This document shows, one piece after another, positions 34,308-46,581 of a stretch of 64,000 bases of DNA. The position numbers were made by a program, and so were the translations under genes. Source of the DNA: Punctularia strigosozonata HHB-11173 SS5 (taxonomy: Eukaryota; Basidiomycota; Agaricomycetes; Corticiales; Punctulariaceae). Under the pieces are notes generated by a model. The model was not told the origin of the DNA. It did not search any database and saw only the letters and a list, made by a program, of their open reading frames with translations. The stretch lies in NCBI RefSeq assembly GCF_000264995.1, contig NW_006767448.1:248001-312000 (forward strand). The letters are read 5' to 3'. Positions within the stretch are counted from its first letter, which is position 1, and the number at the start of each line of letters is the position of its first letter.

Positions 34308-36493
34308 ATGAGCGTCTCAGCCGATCAAGCGCAAGATATTGAGACCGCCACGACGGCCATCGAAACTGAGTAAGCCAGAGATCGTTCGCGGTCAGAACCT
34401 TGATCTTATAGAGAGACTAACAATCTATCGTTGGTCGCTTCAGCCCGCCCTCAGGAGCACCAGACGCCAAGACACGTCGCTATGATCGGCAGCTTCGGTG
34501 CGCGGCAGCAGGCAGTACGTTCACCCTGGCGTTGCTCTGAACACACCGTATTTCCCGCGTTCGCAGACTATGGGCGTCGAGCGGACAATCTGCGCTCGAG
34601 TCCGCGTCCATCCTCGTGATCGGCGCTAGCGCCACGGCGACGTCGATCATCAAGAACCTCGTCCTCCCCGGCGTCGGCTCGTTCACGATCCTTGATCCGC
34701 TCGCCGTTGCCCCCGCGGACGCAGGGAACAACTTCTTCCTCGACGGGCAGGAGAGTATCGGAAAGAATCGCGCGCAGGAGGCGGTTCCGCTGCTTCAGGA
34801 ACTGAACGACGGCGTGGTGGGCAAGGCCGATACGAGGGACATAAAGGATATCCTCGCCACTGAGGATGGCCAGCGATGGCTCCGTGACTTCACGCTAGTC
34901 ATCGCTGTTAACACGGAAGGGGAAACGACGAAGCGTCTAAGCCAATGTCTTTGGGAGGCTGGAGAGGCGGCGCCGACCTTGATCGTGGTCACCAGTGCGG
35001 GTTTAATCTCCGAGTTCTACATCCAGTTTCGCGAGCATCACAGTATGCCATATTTTATTAGTGGTCATATCGCCTTAGCTAATACCCTCCTGTAGTCATT
35101 GAATCACATTCAGAAAGCTCGCCCTCACTCCGCATCGACAAACCCTTCCCGGCTCTCCTGCAGCACGCGATGTCTTTGGATTTCAGGTGGGCTGTTCACT
35201 ATGCACATATGCACCTTCGTCCATCTGAAGTCCTCCGATGCAGTACAATGGATCCCACTGAGCACGGCCACGTTCCCTACGTCATCATCCTCGTCCGAGT
35301 GCTCGAGGACTGGAAGAAGGAGGTAGGTTGTACCGCCTCTGACACGTCGCCGAATCCGACTAACAATCATCGTCGCCCAAGCATGACGGTACGCCTCCCA
35401 AGACGTACGCTGAGAAGCAGGAGTTCAAGGCCAGGATACGTGCGATGAAGGTCAAACAGGACGAGGAGAATTTCGATGAGGCCGAGGCACAGGCGTACCG
35501 CGCCTGGACAGAGACTACGGCGAGTTTGCCGGACCACGTTCATCTGAGATCCAGATACTGATTTTACTTCTCAGGTACCTAGTGATATCAAGGCCTTGTT
35601 CGACGATCCGGCGCTCGCGTACGGCCAGCTCACCATCGGATCACCGCCATTCCTTCATCTCCTAGACGCCCTCAAGCATTTTGTATCGCAACCTCCCTAT
35701 ACCCTCGTATGGTTCTGTGCATTGGGCATGCGTACCTTGCTGACGTCAAACAGCCCCTCACCAGTACGCTGCCCGATATGAAAGCCGACACGACAAACTA
35801 TATTCACCTTCAGAAGCTATACAAGGCACGGATGGCGTATTTGGTCGTCGATTACACGTCTTACTCATCCACTACGCCGATAGACGCGTGCTGAGGAAGA
35901 GAAGAAGATTTTCCGTGGACTGGTACGACAACCCGTCGACGAGGGTCTCGTAGATTCCTTCGTCAGGAACTGCCATGCTGTCAAGCTGATGCGAGGCAAG
36001 CCGTACGGGACATTTGACCTCGACCAAGCTGCTATAGGTGAGTTTTATACGTACAAGCACGATCTCTCCGAATGTTCGCTCAACCGTTATCCCCTCGCAG
36101 CCAACGCGTTGGCGGTGTCGCCCAAGGAGACGGTCACCCACCTGGCCCTGTCGGCGCTCTCGAACATCGGACGTCAGAACGTCTCCGTGGAAGCTCTCAC
36201 AGCCGAGATCCAACGGCTGGCGGGCCCAGGCGTGGAGCTACCAGAAGAAGAGTTGGACGCCGCCGTTGGAGAGGTGTACGTACTTCCTCGTGTTCGCGAC
36301 CACTCGTAGTAGCTGTCTTATTCATCACACGCACAGTGCTCGTGCCCCCACTGCCGACCTCCCCAATGTGGCTGCATTCCTGGGCGGCCTCGTCGCCCAA
36401 GAGACTATCAAGATGATCACGAAGCAATACGTTCCCGTCAACGGATATTGTGTTGCCGATCTGGTCGACACCTGGACAGGGGTCGTTGCCTAA
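34308..36493 (+). CDS. ULA1: NEDD8-activating enzyme E1 regulatory subunit (Ula1/APPBP1)
   Basis: Exon 1 starts MSVSADQAQDIETATTAIET; splicing gives the family-typical DAKTRRYDRQLRLWASSGQS, ALESASILVIGASATATSII, KNLVLPGVGSFTILDPLAV. The adenylation-fold region continues with NNFFLDGQESIGKNRAQEAV, VPYVIILVRVLEDWKKEHDG, ATTNYIHLQKLY-like DMKADTTNYIHLQKLYKAR, EGLVDSFVRNCHAVKLMRGK, and ends NVAAFLGGLVAQETIKMITK and YCVADLVDTWTGVVA. It pairs with Uba3 to activate NEDD8/Rub1 for cullin modification, in cytosol and nucleus. As in all Ula1 proteins there is no catalytic-Cys domain with E1 activity on its own. The gene has many short introns and codes for roughly 520 aa. A second ubiquitin-like E1 subunit gene (UBA2) lies at 53-55.6 kb. 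Confidence 0.92.
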
Positions 36494-36727
36494 CGCCTCC
36501 CTTTGGAAGTGGACTACAATCACTCCCTGCGCAATATTACAAGAATGTATCTCATAGGAAACAGTTCCAATCATATCTCATGCATCAACGTGGTTTTTAG
36601 TTCGGTTTTTGTCGAATACGTCCAGTAGCCTTCTCGGAGCGTGGTTCGATAACACAAGTGAATGGTTCGGGATGTCTGAAATGTTACTTAGATCGCGAGC
36701 TAAGACTGGTTCAAGGGACAATGAGGC

Positions 36728-37270
36728 TCACGCTATCAGACCCGTCTTGCGCTTGGGCTCCAGAAGGATTTCGTGGTCTTGTCCATCCACCGGTGGGCTG
36801 ATCCTGAATACCGAAAGCATCGACGCAATGAGCAGGAAGAATGCCTGGTCACCAAAATGCCTTTCAGGGCACACCCTAAGGAGACCAATCGCGTCTAATA
36901 ACATGTCGAGTCATGACGAGCTTAATTCTCACCTGCGGGTGAAGCCGAACGCGTAGTCGTAGGGGTTGAGAACATCGGCATACAGCGCCGTTTGTGAAGC
37001 GCTCTGGGCGGAAAACGTCTGGTTCCGGGAAATCGACTTCATCGTGGAATATCGCCCTGGTTATTGAGCTATCAGTCAACGAGGCCATTTATGCACAGAT
37101 GCGGACCAACACACCATATGTTGGGCATCACAACAATGCCTTTCGGTACGAAATACTTGCCCTGGCAATATGTCATCGGCGCTGGTAGCGTGCGCCAAAG
37201 CCAGGGGAGCTATCAAGCTCCATCTCATCGTCTCTTTGATGATGGCGTACCTTTGGCCCACAGGTGTAGC
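36728..37270 (-). pseudogene. Truncated cytochrome P450 relic (C-terminal third)
   Basis: Only the C-terminal part of a P450 is present: AIIKETMRWSLIAPLALAHA (K-helix Glu-x2-Arg), then YFVPKGIVVMPNIW in another frame, RAIFHDEVDFPEPDVFRPER, and across an intron FGFTRRVCPERHFGDQAFFL, ending KRKTGLIA at 36,728. The heme loop reads FGFTRRVCPER where the consensus is FGxGRRxCPGR: the Cys ligand is kept but both Gly positions are changed. A one-base frame change separates SADDI from YFVPKG. The N-terminal two thirds are missing; the neighbouring gene begins at 37.65 kb. This is best read as a dead fragment. Confidence 0.75.
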
Positions 37271-37649
37271 TACAGCACAGGACCAATCAATCTGCGTGCT
37301 GGGTCCACATATTGCGTACAAATCCGGACAGCGAGGACCGATAACGGAGAAGAGGCGCACACCTCACTCCGGGGGCTTTGGGTGTTTCGTTCGAGGCGTT
37401 GTCCCCGTCATCAGAGCAGCGGGAGAACCGCAGGATGAGTCAGAGAGGAATCAGCTGGCCGCTCGTTCAAAGTTCGATTGGAGAACGAGAAGAACCGGGG
37501 CTCTCAATCAACGGCGGCGGTCAAGCAGGTAGGATCCAACTGCAAAGTTCTTGAATTCAACTGAGTGGTGTTTAACTTGGTACAGCTCCTCTACTCATGC
37601 CCTTGGGCGTTATTGGCGCCTCAAGTTCCGCCAGCTCCTTGCCCTCCTC

Positions 37650-39017
37650 TTAAACCTGGACGAAAATGAGCGCGGGCTGCAGACGATCGGTACGTGACTG
37701 ATTACCAAAACCGAGCCCTTCAAGAGCACTCCTGAGCGCGTCGTAAACCTTGTGATGAGGCGCGGGCTGGATCGAGTTGACGACGTGACTCTGAATGAGC
37801 CCGGTGTAAGGAGAGAACTCATACGTCGAATTACTGTGATGGCATACGACGTGAGCGTATTGACCTTCCCCAGCACGATAAGAGTACTCACACCTCCCAT
37901 TCACTACGCGCCCCGCTGACACGTGCAGTGCCCGTCACGCCAAGCGAAATGAAGACACTCTTTTCTCGGGGGTGTTTCTGGAATAAGGGCAATTGAATAC
38001 GTGCAACTTTGTGTGGTGGACAATATCCACCTTGATCAATTGCCTATCGCCATCCGGAGCAGGCGGAGTTTGTTCCGTCCCACTGACGTCTGGTTCAGGT
38101 CCATTCGTGACTCGCATTCGCTTGAGGGTGACCTCCAAGTCGTTGTAAAGAGCCTGTGAATGATTGGTGACAGAGAAGATCCGGGTTGGGTCGAAACTCG
38201 TACCTTCATCGTGGTGCGCACGAAAACGGATGAGGAAACGTATAGAGGCAGACCTAGATCATGATGTACTTATGATTTGGGGATGATGCTAGCGTTCAGA
38301 AAAGACGCACCCTCTATCTGCATCATTTTTCCATTCATGCCAGGTACGGGCAGTGTCACAGGTGGATGATATGACAACCGGATATTAGGCGCATACAGAG
38401 TGGCCATCGACTTGCCATACGTGGTATGAAGGAAGGTCGCACTGATAAGACCGTTGGACGAAGGGGGATGGTTGTTGACGTCTAGCACGCCTGGGTGTCA
38501 CTCAGTTGCTGCCTTTGCGTACTGTTGAGCATGGCTGACTTACCTCTATCCAGTGTCGCAACAAGGCCCGTCTGGAAGAACTCCGGAAGGGTCTGCTGTA
38601 GAATGTATATAGCTCGACCTACCCATCTTCAGGTCAGCAACAGTTGGTCTTTGTATGGCAATGCAATGCACCTGTTTTAATCTCCCACTCTGCGTCTGGA
38701 AGCTCCTCTGGTCCTTCGGGTGGTTTGCCGCCGTCATCCTTCGTCGATGTAGCGAGTGTGCCATCCCGGAGGTGGCCCCGAGTCACGACCGCAGAGGAGC
38801 CGGTGCTTGCCCGTCTTGCTGACAGTCCATCTGAAATCACAGCAGCTTCAACTCGACCTCTGATGCTGGGGGTTGAATCTTCATAGATCGTCGAAACATC
38901 TTGCAAGTCTCTTCGTGCCGATGACTTCCGAAACGCTCTTGCTTGACACTTCACAGGGTTTGGGATACGCGTGTACGACTGCGGGACTGATTTTCGTAGT
39001 AGTAGTCGCGACTGCAT
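37650..39017 (-). CDS. Mitochondrial DUF2358/C6orf136-like conserved protein
   Basis: The first exon starts MQSRLLLRKSVPQSYTRIPN, an Arg-rich, Ser-rich presequence-like N-terminus, and ends GPEELPDAEWEIKTG. Later exons read RAIYILQQTLPEFFQTGLVA, LYAPNIRLSYHPPVTLPVPG, LYNDLEVTLKRMRVTNGPEP, KVDIVHHTKLHVFN, EVNSTYEFSPYTGLIQSHVV and NSIQPAPHHKVYDALRSALE. The pattern of an N-terminal LP(D/E)FF segment and a late TYxFSxxTGLI...I.PAPHxxVYDAL block matches fungal relatives of C6orf136 and DUF2358 proteins, an NTF2-like fold of unknown function, often mitochondrial. The splice giving EVNSTYEF uses the donor after GGT. The last bases may hold one more very short intron near 37,690. It codes for about 330 aa. 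Confidence 0.68.
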
Positions 39018-39835
39018 AACCTATAGACCAGCTATGAGAGTGGAAGTAAAAGAGCCATGTCCAAGGACCGGCGCGATGGCTGGCGCGTTGGACTGGCAGA
39101 CCCCCGAGGTGAACGCTCTGGCTCTTGAACAATTCGTGAGAAACTGTCAAGTGACCGTGAGAGAGCGGTTTCGAACCTTTCCATGTTCTTTCTTTCGACC
39201 TTTCGGCGAAACTACCACGGCTGGCTCGACGTTACAGCTGAAGGGACCTGGTACACCTCGCAACCATATTGGGATCTGTTTATTGATGATGCTTGTCAGC
39301 GAATGTGGCGCTCATCCGACGACGGGACTTTCGCGCATTGCTTTGCTCCTCCGGGCTACCTCATCCCGGCTGTCTGGGATTTATCTCTTCACCGATCATC
39401 GAATCGATGAGGCACTCCTCAGCATCAGACGTATATGTAAGGGACGTCCAGCTCGTTCCCTTAGATAGATTCGAATGCGTTGGCAACCTCTGGCATCTCC
39501 TGGGTGTGTGCTGTACAAGGACTGCATTCCCGCTTCGACCGCTCGTCGCCACTCACTGGACTCTCTCTTCGAACGCAGCGAATGTGTAAAACTTATTGCG
39601 GTGGCTTTATGCGGCTATCCAGACGTATCAGGCCTTGATCACAAGCTGTCTCGTCATGCCCCACAAGATGTATAGCCTGAGGTGTCCTGCGTAGCCTGTT
39701 TTAGCTGGCTGGCATCCGCAACCGCGTAGCTTTGCATCGGTGTATTGTTCGCGTTTGATTTCCTCAGGAGTTCCATCATATATGTTTCGGCCGAACGAGG
39801 ATGAAATGGTATAAAATGTCTGTATCTTTGCTGGA
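39018..39835. other. Intergenic stretch with a short unexplained open frame
   Basis: About 820 bp. A plus-strand open stretch (39183-39410) reads STFRRNYHGWLDVTAEGTWY and DLFIDDACQRMWRSSDDGTF. It looks protein-like in composition but has no ATG context, splice structure or family match, so I do not call a gene. Confidence 0.3.
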
Positions 39836-40618
39836 TTGACACCATCCTCTAACCCATCCCTCCCACTGTCCCAGTTCCCTCCTCCTTTCATGTTTCCAAT
39901 GATGTGCCACAGACTCTGCGGCAGGCCTCAATGTACATGTGTTCCAGCTCCCGCCAACTACGAGCTGTACGTGTTTCGATCACGTTCGACTACCCTTGTA
40001 CTCACCTTCTCCTTTTACGTCGACTTCAGCAACGCCTACAACACCTACGCAGTGACAGCCTATGGAGGGGCAGTTCATCAGGGGTGGACTAACCAGAACG
40101 TTGTCCACTACCCCGTGCCACAACTCCGTTACTGCGCTCCGGAGTTTCAGGCCACTGCAACGCCGTCCGCCGCGCGACAACGAATAGCTGCTCCGCCGAC
40201 GGGCAACGGCGGAATGGCGCTCGGCCGCCCAGACAACTCGCCTGCTCGTGTTCAAGGCGCCGTCAACCCTCCCAGGCCTAGTCCGCCCGCTCCTCCCCGG
40301 GTGAACGGAACTATCAACGACAATACGCAACCTTCTGCTGTCCCTGGAGCTGGGAGACAGGTGGCTGCGCTACAAGCTTCACTGGCAGGCCAGAGCGCTC
40401 CTGACCCAACTGTGTCGTCCATTCGTGCTGCTGACGGCTCGATCTCGCTTGCGAAGATCGGTGATCTCTTGGCTAAAGGCAAATCTGGTGATGTTCGCGT
40501 CTCGACTTCGAATCCGGACCGTGTCGTCTTGACTGTGGAGATGCTTACTGCCCGGTTTGAGCTGACGGCTAGCCAGGCTGAAGAGATTCTTCGCGAGCTG
40601 ACCCGCATAAGATCGTAG
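39836..40618 (+). CDS. Unrecognised Pro/Ala-rich protein, about 240-260 aa
   Basis: An open frame from ATG 39836 (or 39890) runs to a stop at 40616-40618. A 63-nt stretch (GTACGT...TTCAG, about 39,968-40,030) looks like an intron; because 63 is a multiple of three, the frame is open with or without splicing. Spliced, the N-terminus reads CTCVPAPANYELNAYNTYAV. The middle is Pro/Arg/Gly-rich and disordered. The C-terminus is ordered and polar: SISLAKIGDLLAKGKSGDVR, VSTSNPDRVVLTVEMLTARF, ELTASQAEEILRELTRI, probably two helices. No domain recognised. Confidence 0.55.
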   Translation: MTPSSNPSLPLSQFPPPFMFPMMCHRLCGRPQCTCVPAPANYELYVFRSRSTTLVLTFSFYVDFSNAYNTYAVTAYGGAVHQGWTNQNVVHYPVPQLRYCAPEFQATATPSAARQRIAAPPTGNGGMALGRPDNSPARVQGAVNPPRPSPPAPPRVNGTINDNTQPSAVPGAGRQVAALQASLAGQSAPDPTVSSIRAADGSISLAKIGDLLAKGKSGDVRVSTSNPDRVVLTVEMLTARFELTASQAEEILRELTRIRS

Positions 40619-41248
40619 GTCGACATCTTGCTGTGGGATCGTATGCGAAGCCACATCCATCTAGTTTGATCTGCTACATGTATACATGATCCCGTGCGTA
40701 GTTATTGGCCCCTGAGTTTTGAATCATGCGTGATTATACGAGAAAGAAGTATGAATCGGCTTGTGATCCTTGCGATTTCGAGAAATCACACTTTTATACT
40801 ATCTCACTTCTGGTGGGGTAAATGACGAAAACGTCGTGGGTAAGTATTAGAACACGTGGCTCCTTGGTGCATCCAGCGTCTCGTTCGGGCAGATTCAAAC
40901 GCTCGAAACATCACCGAGAGGCACAGTACTCAGCATTGTCCCCGCTGTCTCGACAGAACATCCGGTATGCAACCCTGGAACGCGCGTTTCTCGCCCATCG
41001 CATTGGCCAGAGATCCCTCGTCGCATTGCTTGCCCACAAAGCCATTCCGTCCACCCGTCTTATATCTTTCTTATACTGGGATGCCTGTGGCCGCCGAAAA
41101 CCGCCTCGTTCTCGCATTGTCGCGATGAGCGGCACACGATGAGGGCGATCCCAGCCCACAATGCCCCAGTGGCATTGCTCACAGGTTCTAGTATAAGTTG
41201 TCAGTCGTCTTCCGCATCAACAGCTCGCCATTTCAAGCATCTATAGAC

Positions 41249-42001
41249 ATGCCTCGCCGTTATCTCTCCGGCCGCCCCGAAGACCTCAGATTGTCGCGCT
41301 TCCGTGTTTCGTTGTCTGTGGATGAAAACTGGTGGGTATTCATTCGCCCTATATGCGATGGTCAGGTTCTGATCTGAAACCACAGGGCACCGCTCGCACG
41401 TCAAGATAGTATATCCTCTCTTCAAGACGAATTCCAGCGCGGTGCCACTCCGGTCTTTCCGACGAACGACGAACGGAGCCGCGAATCCACCCCCTACGAT
41501 GAATACGTATGCCCAACACCCCCATACATCGAGGACGAAGATCGGTCGAGAGCGTCTACTCCGTCGACCGTAGTCGACGATACCGAAACTCATGGGAGGA
41601 CGCCATTAACAAACGTTGGATGGGCTAAGCCAGGCCCCTCGAGTTGCTTCCCTCCCAACGCGCACCCCATCACGGGCTACATCCCTCGCGAGGAATCCTT
41701 TCAATACGGATCATCACGCGCGTACACGCCAGTCTACCGAGCGGGTTCGGAGGTGTCCACCGTGCCAGACGACGAGATTTCGTGGCGCTCACCGACACCC
41801 CATGATGACCACGCGGATCCTGCAACTCCACGCCCAGCCTCAGAGGACAGGCGGTCCGTTACGCCGACCTTCAGCTACAGGTCGCCTTCCGTCGTCGTTG
41901 ACCACGAGATACCAATCCCTGAACAGATGCAGCGCACCTCGTCGGTCTCGTCCGTAATCTCCTCCACGTCCACTTTGACATGGTGCAGCTGCTGTCAATG
42001 A
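41249..42001 (+). CDS. Unrecognised Ser/Thr/Pro-rich acidic protein, 232 aa
   Basis: Two exons (41249-41331 and 41386-42001) join in phase to 232 aa starting MPRRYLSGRPEDLRLSRFRV and ending STSTLTWCSCCQ. The body is disordered and repeats short Ser/Thr-Pro sites in acidic surroundings (ERSRESTPYDEYVCPTPPYI, SRASTPSTVVDDTETHGRTP, DEISWRSPTPHDDHADPATP). That composition suggests multi-site phosphorylation. The C-terminal CSCC cluster could be lipidated or bind metal. No family recognised; the clean splice and long open frame support a real gene. Confidence 0.6.
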
Positions 42002-44024
42002 CACGATCTACTAGGCCTCCACTCGCCGCGCACTCTGGACACCTCTGGGATGACTGGAGATGCAGAGCGACTTGATTGGGGTACCGAGCGCCGATCACGT
42101 AAATTCCAAGTTTCATGCTACTTACAAACATAACACTAGATCCTACGATACTTAATACACGTTTTTCGTATGCAAAATGCAGAGCACGCAGTAGAGCTCG
42201 TCTGGACGCACCCGGGAATGAGAAGCAGCCCGGAGAGATGCAGCGCATTGGTCACTGATTGACACAGCGAGAGCTGTGTACTCTTCGTCTCGCTGAAGAC
42301 CCCTCGCCCACGCTTTGTTCACGCACAGATTGCCTCACGGTTATGCTGGGAATAGCGTGGGCGTCGGGAAGGTTGGGAATCATATCACGAACGCCGTTAC
42401 GGATGCGTGCCATATGTATGGTCGGGGCTGCGAAGACCGCCGAAGAGAAACTCCATCTGGACCACACGCAGTGCGTCCACTGTCACAGCGGTGGCCTATA
42501 CCACAATGGGCAAATTTACCGAGTGGCCTCGTTGTTCGTATTCATATAAGACCACTGAGTTGGCTGCTAAAGTGTCCACTCCGATACAGCGTGTCCTAGT
42601 CTTTATAACTTCTGATCCATCTGAACATAAACATATTTAAAGACGCTACACAGCACACGTACGGACCATTCCATTTCCAAGACCCCGGCTAATATTCCTT
42701 ACTTTAAGAAACTTCTGTGCAGAATGCCCCGGTGTTATCAGTGCACGTTCCAGGGAACCCCCGCTGACCTCGATTCGCACATCATTAACATCCAGTACGA
42801 GATGAGACCGTATCTGCACTGCCGTCTCACTTACATAATTGAGCTTGACAGAAAAACGAAAACCGACAAAGGCCCATTCCGCCGAATGGAATGGTACTAT
42901 CGTACCGTGTTCTCAGTGTCCTTTTCAAGGAACGCGCGCGGACCTTGAATCCCATCTCATCAATATCCAGTACGCAATATAAAATTTCTCCCAATCCATG
43001 TCTATGTCTGATTGATTGCGGCCAGCTTGCCATGTTCGCCTCCTCCTCCTTTGTACTTGTCAGATACATGGAAGAGCCCCCGTTTCTCTCTTCCATACAA
43101 GGGACAGGCCAATCCTGACCCGTTATCGAATACGTCTCGACGCGAGGCGTATGCCTCTTTCTTCCCCAGCGCGAATCATTACTTCTGGGGGCAAGGTACA
43201 TGCTAGATTGCCAGCATGACGTTATAATTATTGGTTGTCTAAATTTGGCCCTATGTTCTCTTGACAAGCTTACAATGTAAATAATATAGTAGATCGCATG
43301 ATACAAAGAAGCATGGCACACCGGAACGACATCTTCGAGATCTGACTACCGAAAATCATGTACACTGAACCTAGAATCGCATTCAAAACCGGGCCATAGC
43401 TAACGACGGTAAGATGAGGCTCGATCTTGGAGAGGAATCAGGGTCACCACACTGCTTCCCATTGCATTTAGGCCAGGGATGAGTCGGCCGTTTGAGATTT
43501 GGCATGGGCGACAGTAAACCAGCGAAGTTTCTCCACTAATCTGGCGTCCGAAAAGCCGGGGATGGATAGCGTTAAGTCAAGGTTAGCACCAACGGCTCTT
43601 TATCTTTCAATTAATGTGTCCGTACAGTAACCGATGAGTTTGTCGGTTACTTGTGGCTGCGCTTGTGGGTGCTTGGCATTTTTGGCATAAGGATTAGAAT
43701 GCGCAAGGAGGGCCTCGTATGAGGAGCCATACATGCGTAGCTCAGCACCTTATGTTCTGTACAAGATTGGCGCGGTGCAAAACCTGCACGGTAGGGAACG
43801 GACGCAGGCAAAGAAAGGAGGATGAGGCTGATGAGGCTGAACCGGATCACCCGCTGCTGACGTTGACGTGAACGGCAAAGGCTGTACGCACGCGTCCCTT
43901 GCTCGCGATGCCTTCGCGTGCTTTGTTACGCTTCATCAGACCGGGAGAACTGCACGAACATCTGCATCACCCGTGAAATTGACTCGAAGGAACCCAACTT
44001 GATGAGGAGGATCGACAACGTTCT
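42002..44024. other. Gene-poor stretch between 42.0 and 44.0 kb
   Basis: About 2 kb with only the zinc-finger exon relics at 42.72-42.99 kb. Several hundred bases before 44,025 must hold the RAD17 promoter. No other coding or RNA signal was seen. Confidence 0.4.
42723..42985 (+). pseudogene. Tandem relics of exon 3 of the local C2H2 zinc-finger family
   Basis: Two related stretches about 185 bp apart encode half-exons: CYQCTFQGTPADLDSHIINI at 42,733 and CSQCPFQGTRADLESHLINI at about 42,910. The first is bounded by an acceptor (GTGCAG) one base plus three codons before the first Cys and by a GT donor right after CA, exactly as in exon 3 of ZnF-A/B/C, where the final zinc-binding His is split across the intron. 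Its length of 72 nt compares with 75, 78 and 81 nt in the three genes. The second copy has lost the acceptor. No partner exons are evident, so these are fragments. Confidence 0.6.
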
Positions 44025-46581
44025 ATGGCACCGAAAAAGCAGAAACTCAAGTTTCAGCCTCTTTCGCATGGGTCAGATGCGTCTCCACACCCGGCCAAGA
44101 GGTTTAAGTCGTTGCCCTCGGTGCGTCCTGAACAAGAGAATAACGTGGACGAGTCTCATATGCTCGTTCTTATAGCGCACCAAGATACAGCCTGTGGTCG
44201 ATTTGACGCTGAGCGATGACGACGATGAGATCGGACCGAGCGCAAGCAGAGGGGGCTTGAGCGTCTCCACCGGTATGAAGGGAAAGGAGAGAGCGATTGG
44301 TGATAGCTCAGATGAGCCCGGTGCGTATTTGTCTGACTGGACCATTACGGTCCCTGTTTGACGAAACACCAGAAAGATTGCTTTGGACGGAGATGTATGC
44401 CCCGAAGACAGTGGAAGACCTCGCGGTCCACAAGAAGAAGGTAGAGGATGTTCGTCACTGGCTGATGGAGGCACTGGATGGTGGACCGTCAGGAAGGCTC
44501 AGAAAGTACCGAGTGCGTGTCCTAGACAATCCAGCGTCGGATCATTCCTTGATCCGGTGTTTCTAGCGCATCCTCGCCTTGACCGGCCCCGCTGGCACAG
44601 GAAAGACTGCCGTTCTGCGCCTCATCGCGGATGAACTCGGTGTTGAGATCCTTGAATGGCGTAACAGCGTGATCGACGGGGCACGGTGGCGAGAAGATCA
44701 AGATTACGGTACGACTTGCGGTATAGACCCTGCTTGTTGACGATCCTGACAACTTGCGATAAGGAAACGTCGATCGCTGGACTGATCACGGAGAGTCGCT
44801 CACTGACAAATTCTCCTCGTTCCTCGCTCGAGCGGGAACATACGGCGCCATCTTCTCCGAGTTGCAACCATCCAAACTATCCACACCAGGCAGTCAAGCG
44901 TCGAACACGCAGGTATCCGCTTCCGGGTTGGCGACAGCTCAGAAGCGACGCCAAGTTATTCTGCTCGAAGATCTTCCCAACGTTTTGCATCAAGGAACCC
45001 AAGAAGCCATTCATGGGGCGTTGAGGACGTTCGTCCGGAGCGAAGGTATGTTCATCTTGCGCGTTTCTCCTCATCGGTGACCCCTTATCGTTTCCACAGC
45101 ACAGTTACGAACACCGATGGTGGTCATCGTTAGCGATGCTGGTGTTCGTGGTGAGGATGTCGATGACACCGGGCAGGGAGAAAGCGGCGGATATTGGCGC
45201 TCGAGGAGCCATTCGACACTTGACGTCCGTACGGTTTTGCCTTCGGATTTGCTGAATGGTCCGTACGTTACGCAGATTGCGTGAGTTGTCTGTCCGTTCG
45301 AGACCCAGCACCGCAAGAAGCTGACGTTCTTGTCACAGCTTCAACCCCATCGCACCGACCCTGCTCAAGAAGGCGCTGCAGGCGCTCCTCGGAGCCGCCT
45401 GCGCCCACAATAAAGCGGCGGGGAGGGTCTCCAAGGACGTCCTGGACTTAATCGTCCAGACCACCAACGGAGACATAAGAAGCGCCGTCATGGCTCTGGA
45501 GTTTGCGTGTACAGCGGAGGTGATATCTGAGACAACATCAGCCAAAAAGCGGAGGCGTGGTCATAATAAACATACCGACCAAAGAGGTGTTTTCGAGGCC
45601 GTAACCAGACGCGAGTCCAGCCTTGCACTGTTCCATCTCCTCGGGAAGGTTTTCTACAACAAGCGTGAGTCGCCTCTCCCTGTCTGCGCGTAAGCGGGTG
45701 TCAAACATAGCCGTCAGGCAAGGGAGACGCACCCAGCGGAAACGCGTCGAAAGCCGACGCAGCCCGTGAAGCAGAGCTAGACGCACGCCTGGCTAATCCA
45801 TCGCCATTGCCGGCTCATCTGGCGGCCCACGAGCGAAGAGCAAGCAGGGTGGACGTTCCACTGCTCTATGCGGACTCTCCCATCGACTCGTCCCTGTTCT
45901 CGCTGTATGTTCACCAGAACTACACTCAGTTCTGCGAGACCATGGAGGAATGCGACGGTGTCGCGGATATTCTCAGTTTGGTCGACGTGGGTAACAGCAT
46001 GGTACGTGTCCGCAGAACAGCGGCATGGGCGGTCGCCTGACGGAGGGACTCTGCAGCAAGCCAACCCCCATCGTTTCCACTTGGTGGCGCTCGGCACCCT
46101 CCACTCGCTTCCCTCTCCCGTCCCACGTCGGGGTCAGAAGCTGTCGAAGCCGCTGTACTTCGACAACCTACACAAGGAACGAGATTGCCGATCCGCCGTG
46201 GAGGACGTTCGTCATTGGCTGGACGCTCTCGTACCCGGCCGTTGGGACCCGGTGGATGTCGCGACCGGTCTAGGTGCCGTAGTAGAAGCGCGTGACGGAC
46301 ACGGTGAGTTTGATGTTCGATCCGCGTTCGATCATTCGTCGTGTTTTCTGATGTTTGGCGCTATGTACTTAGGCTTCGAGGGCTTGCCCTTATCCCATCG
46401 GCTGTTTTCGAAGATGACATTCACACGAGGAGCCGTTTTATCGTCGGAGCTGACAGACGGCGACGACGGCGGGTTTCCCTTGGGTGATGTCACGGAAGAG
46501 GGAGCGCTTCGCGGTCGCTCTACGAGTCAAGAGCGCGTTATGCATGGTTGGCTAGAGGACGACGAGATCGAGGAGGATTGA
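44025..46581 (+). CDS. RAD17: DNA-damage checkpoint clamp loader Rad17 (Rad24 in budding yeast)
   Basis: AAA+ protein that replaces Rfc1 in the alternative clamp loader which places the 9-1-1 clamp at DNA damage in the nucleus. The N-terminus is MAPKKQKLKFQPLSHG, then LLWTEMYAPKTVEDLAVHKK, the Walker A motif LTGPAGTGKTAVLRLIADEL, EILEWRNSVIDGARW, a Walker B-like QVILLEDLPNVLHQ, VVIVSDAGVRGEDVDDTG, FNPIAPTLLKKALQALLG, TTNGDIRSAVMALEFACTAE, SSLALFHLLGKVFYNK, DILSLVDVGNS, RFHLVALGTLHSLPSPVPR and an acidic end GWLEDDEIEED. All match the Rad17 family; about 690 aa over many short introns. The 3' third is present in decayed copies elsewhere in the window (about 51.0-51.5 kb and 59.5-59.9 kb, possibly 63.3-63.7 kb). 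Confidence 0.92.

Noticed and set aside
39183-39410. Plus-strand open stretch rich in aromatic residues
   Set aside because: Protein-like composition only; no family, no splice partners, weak start.
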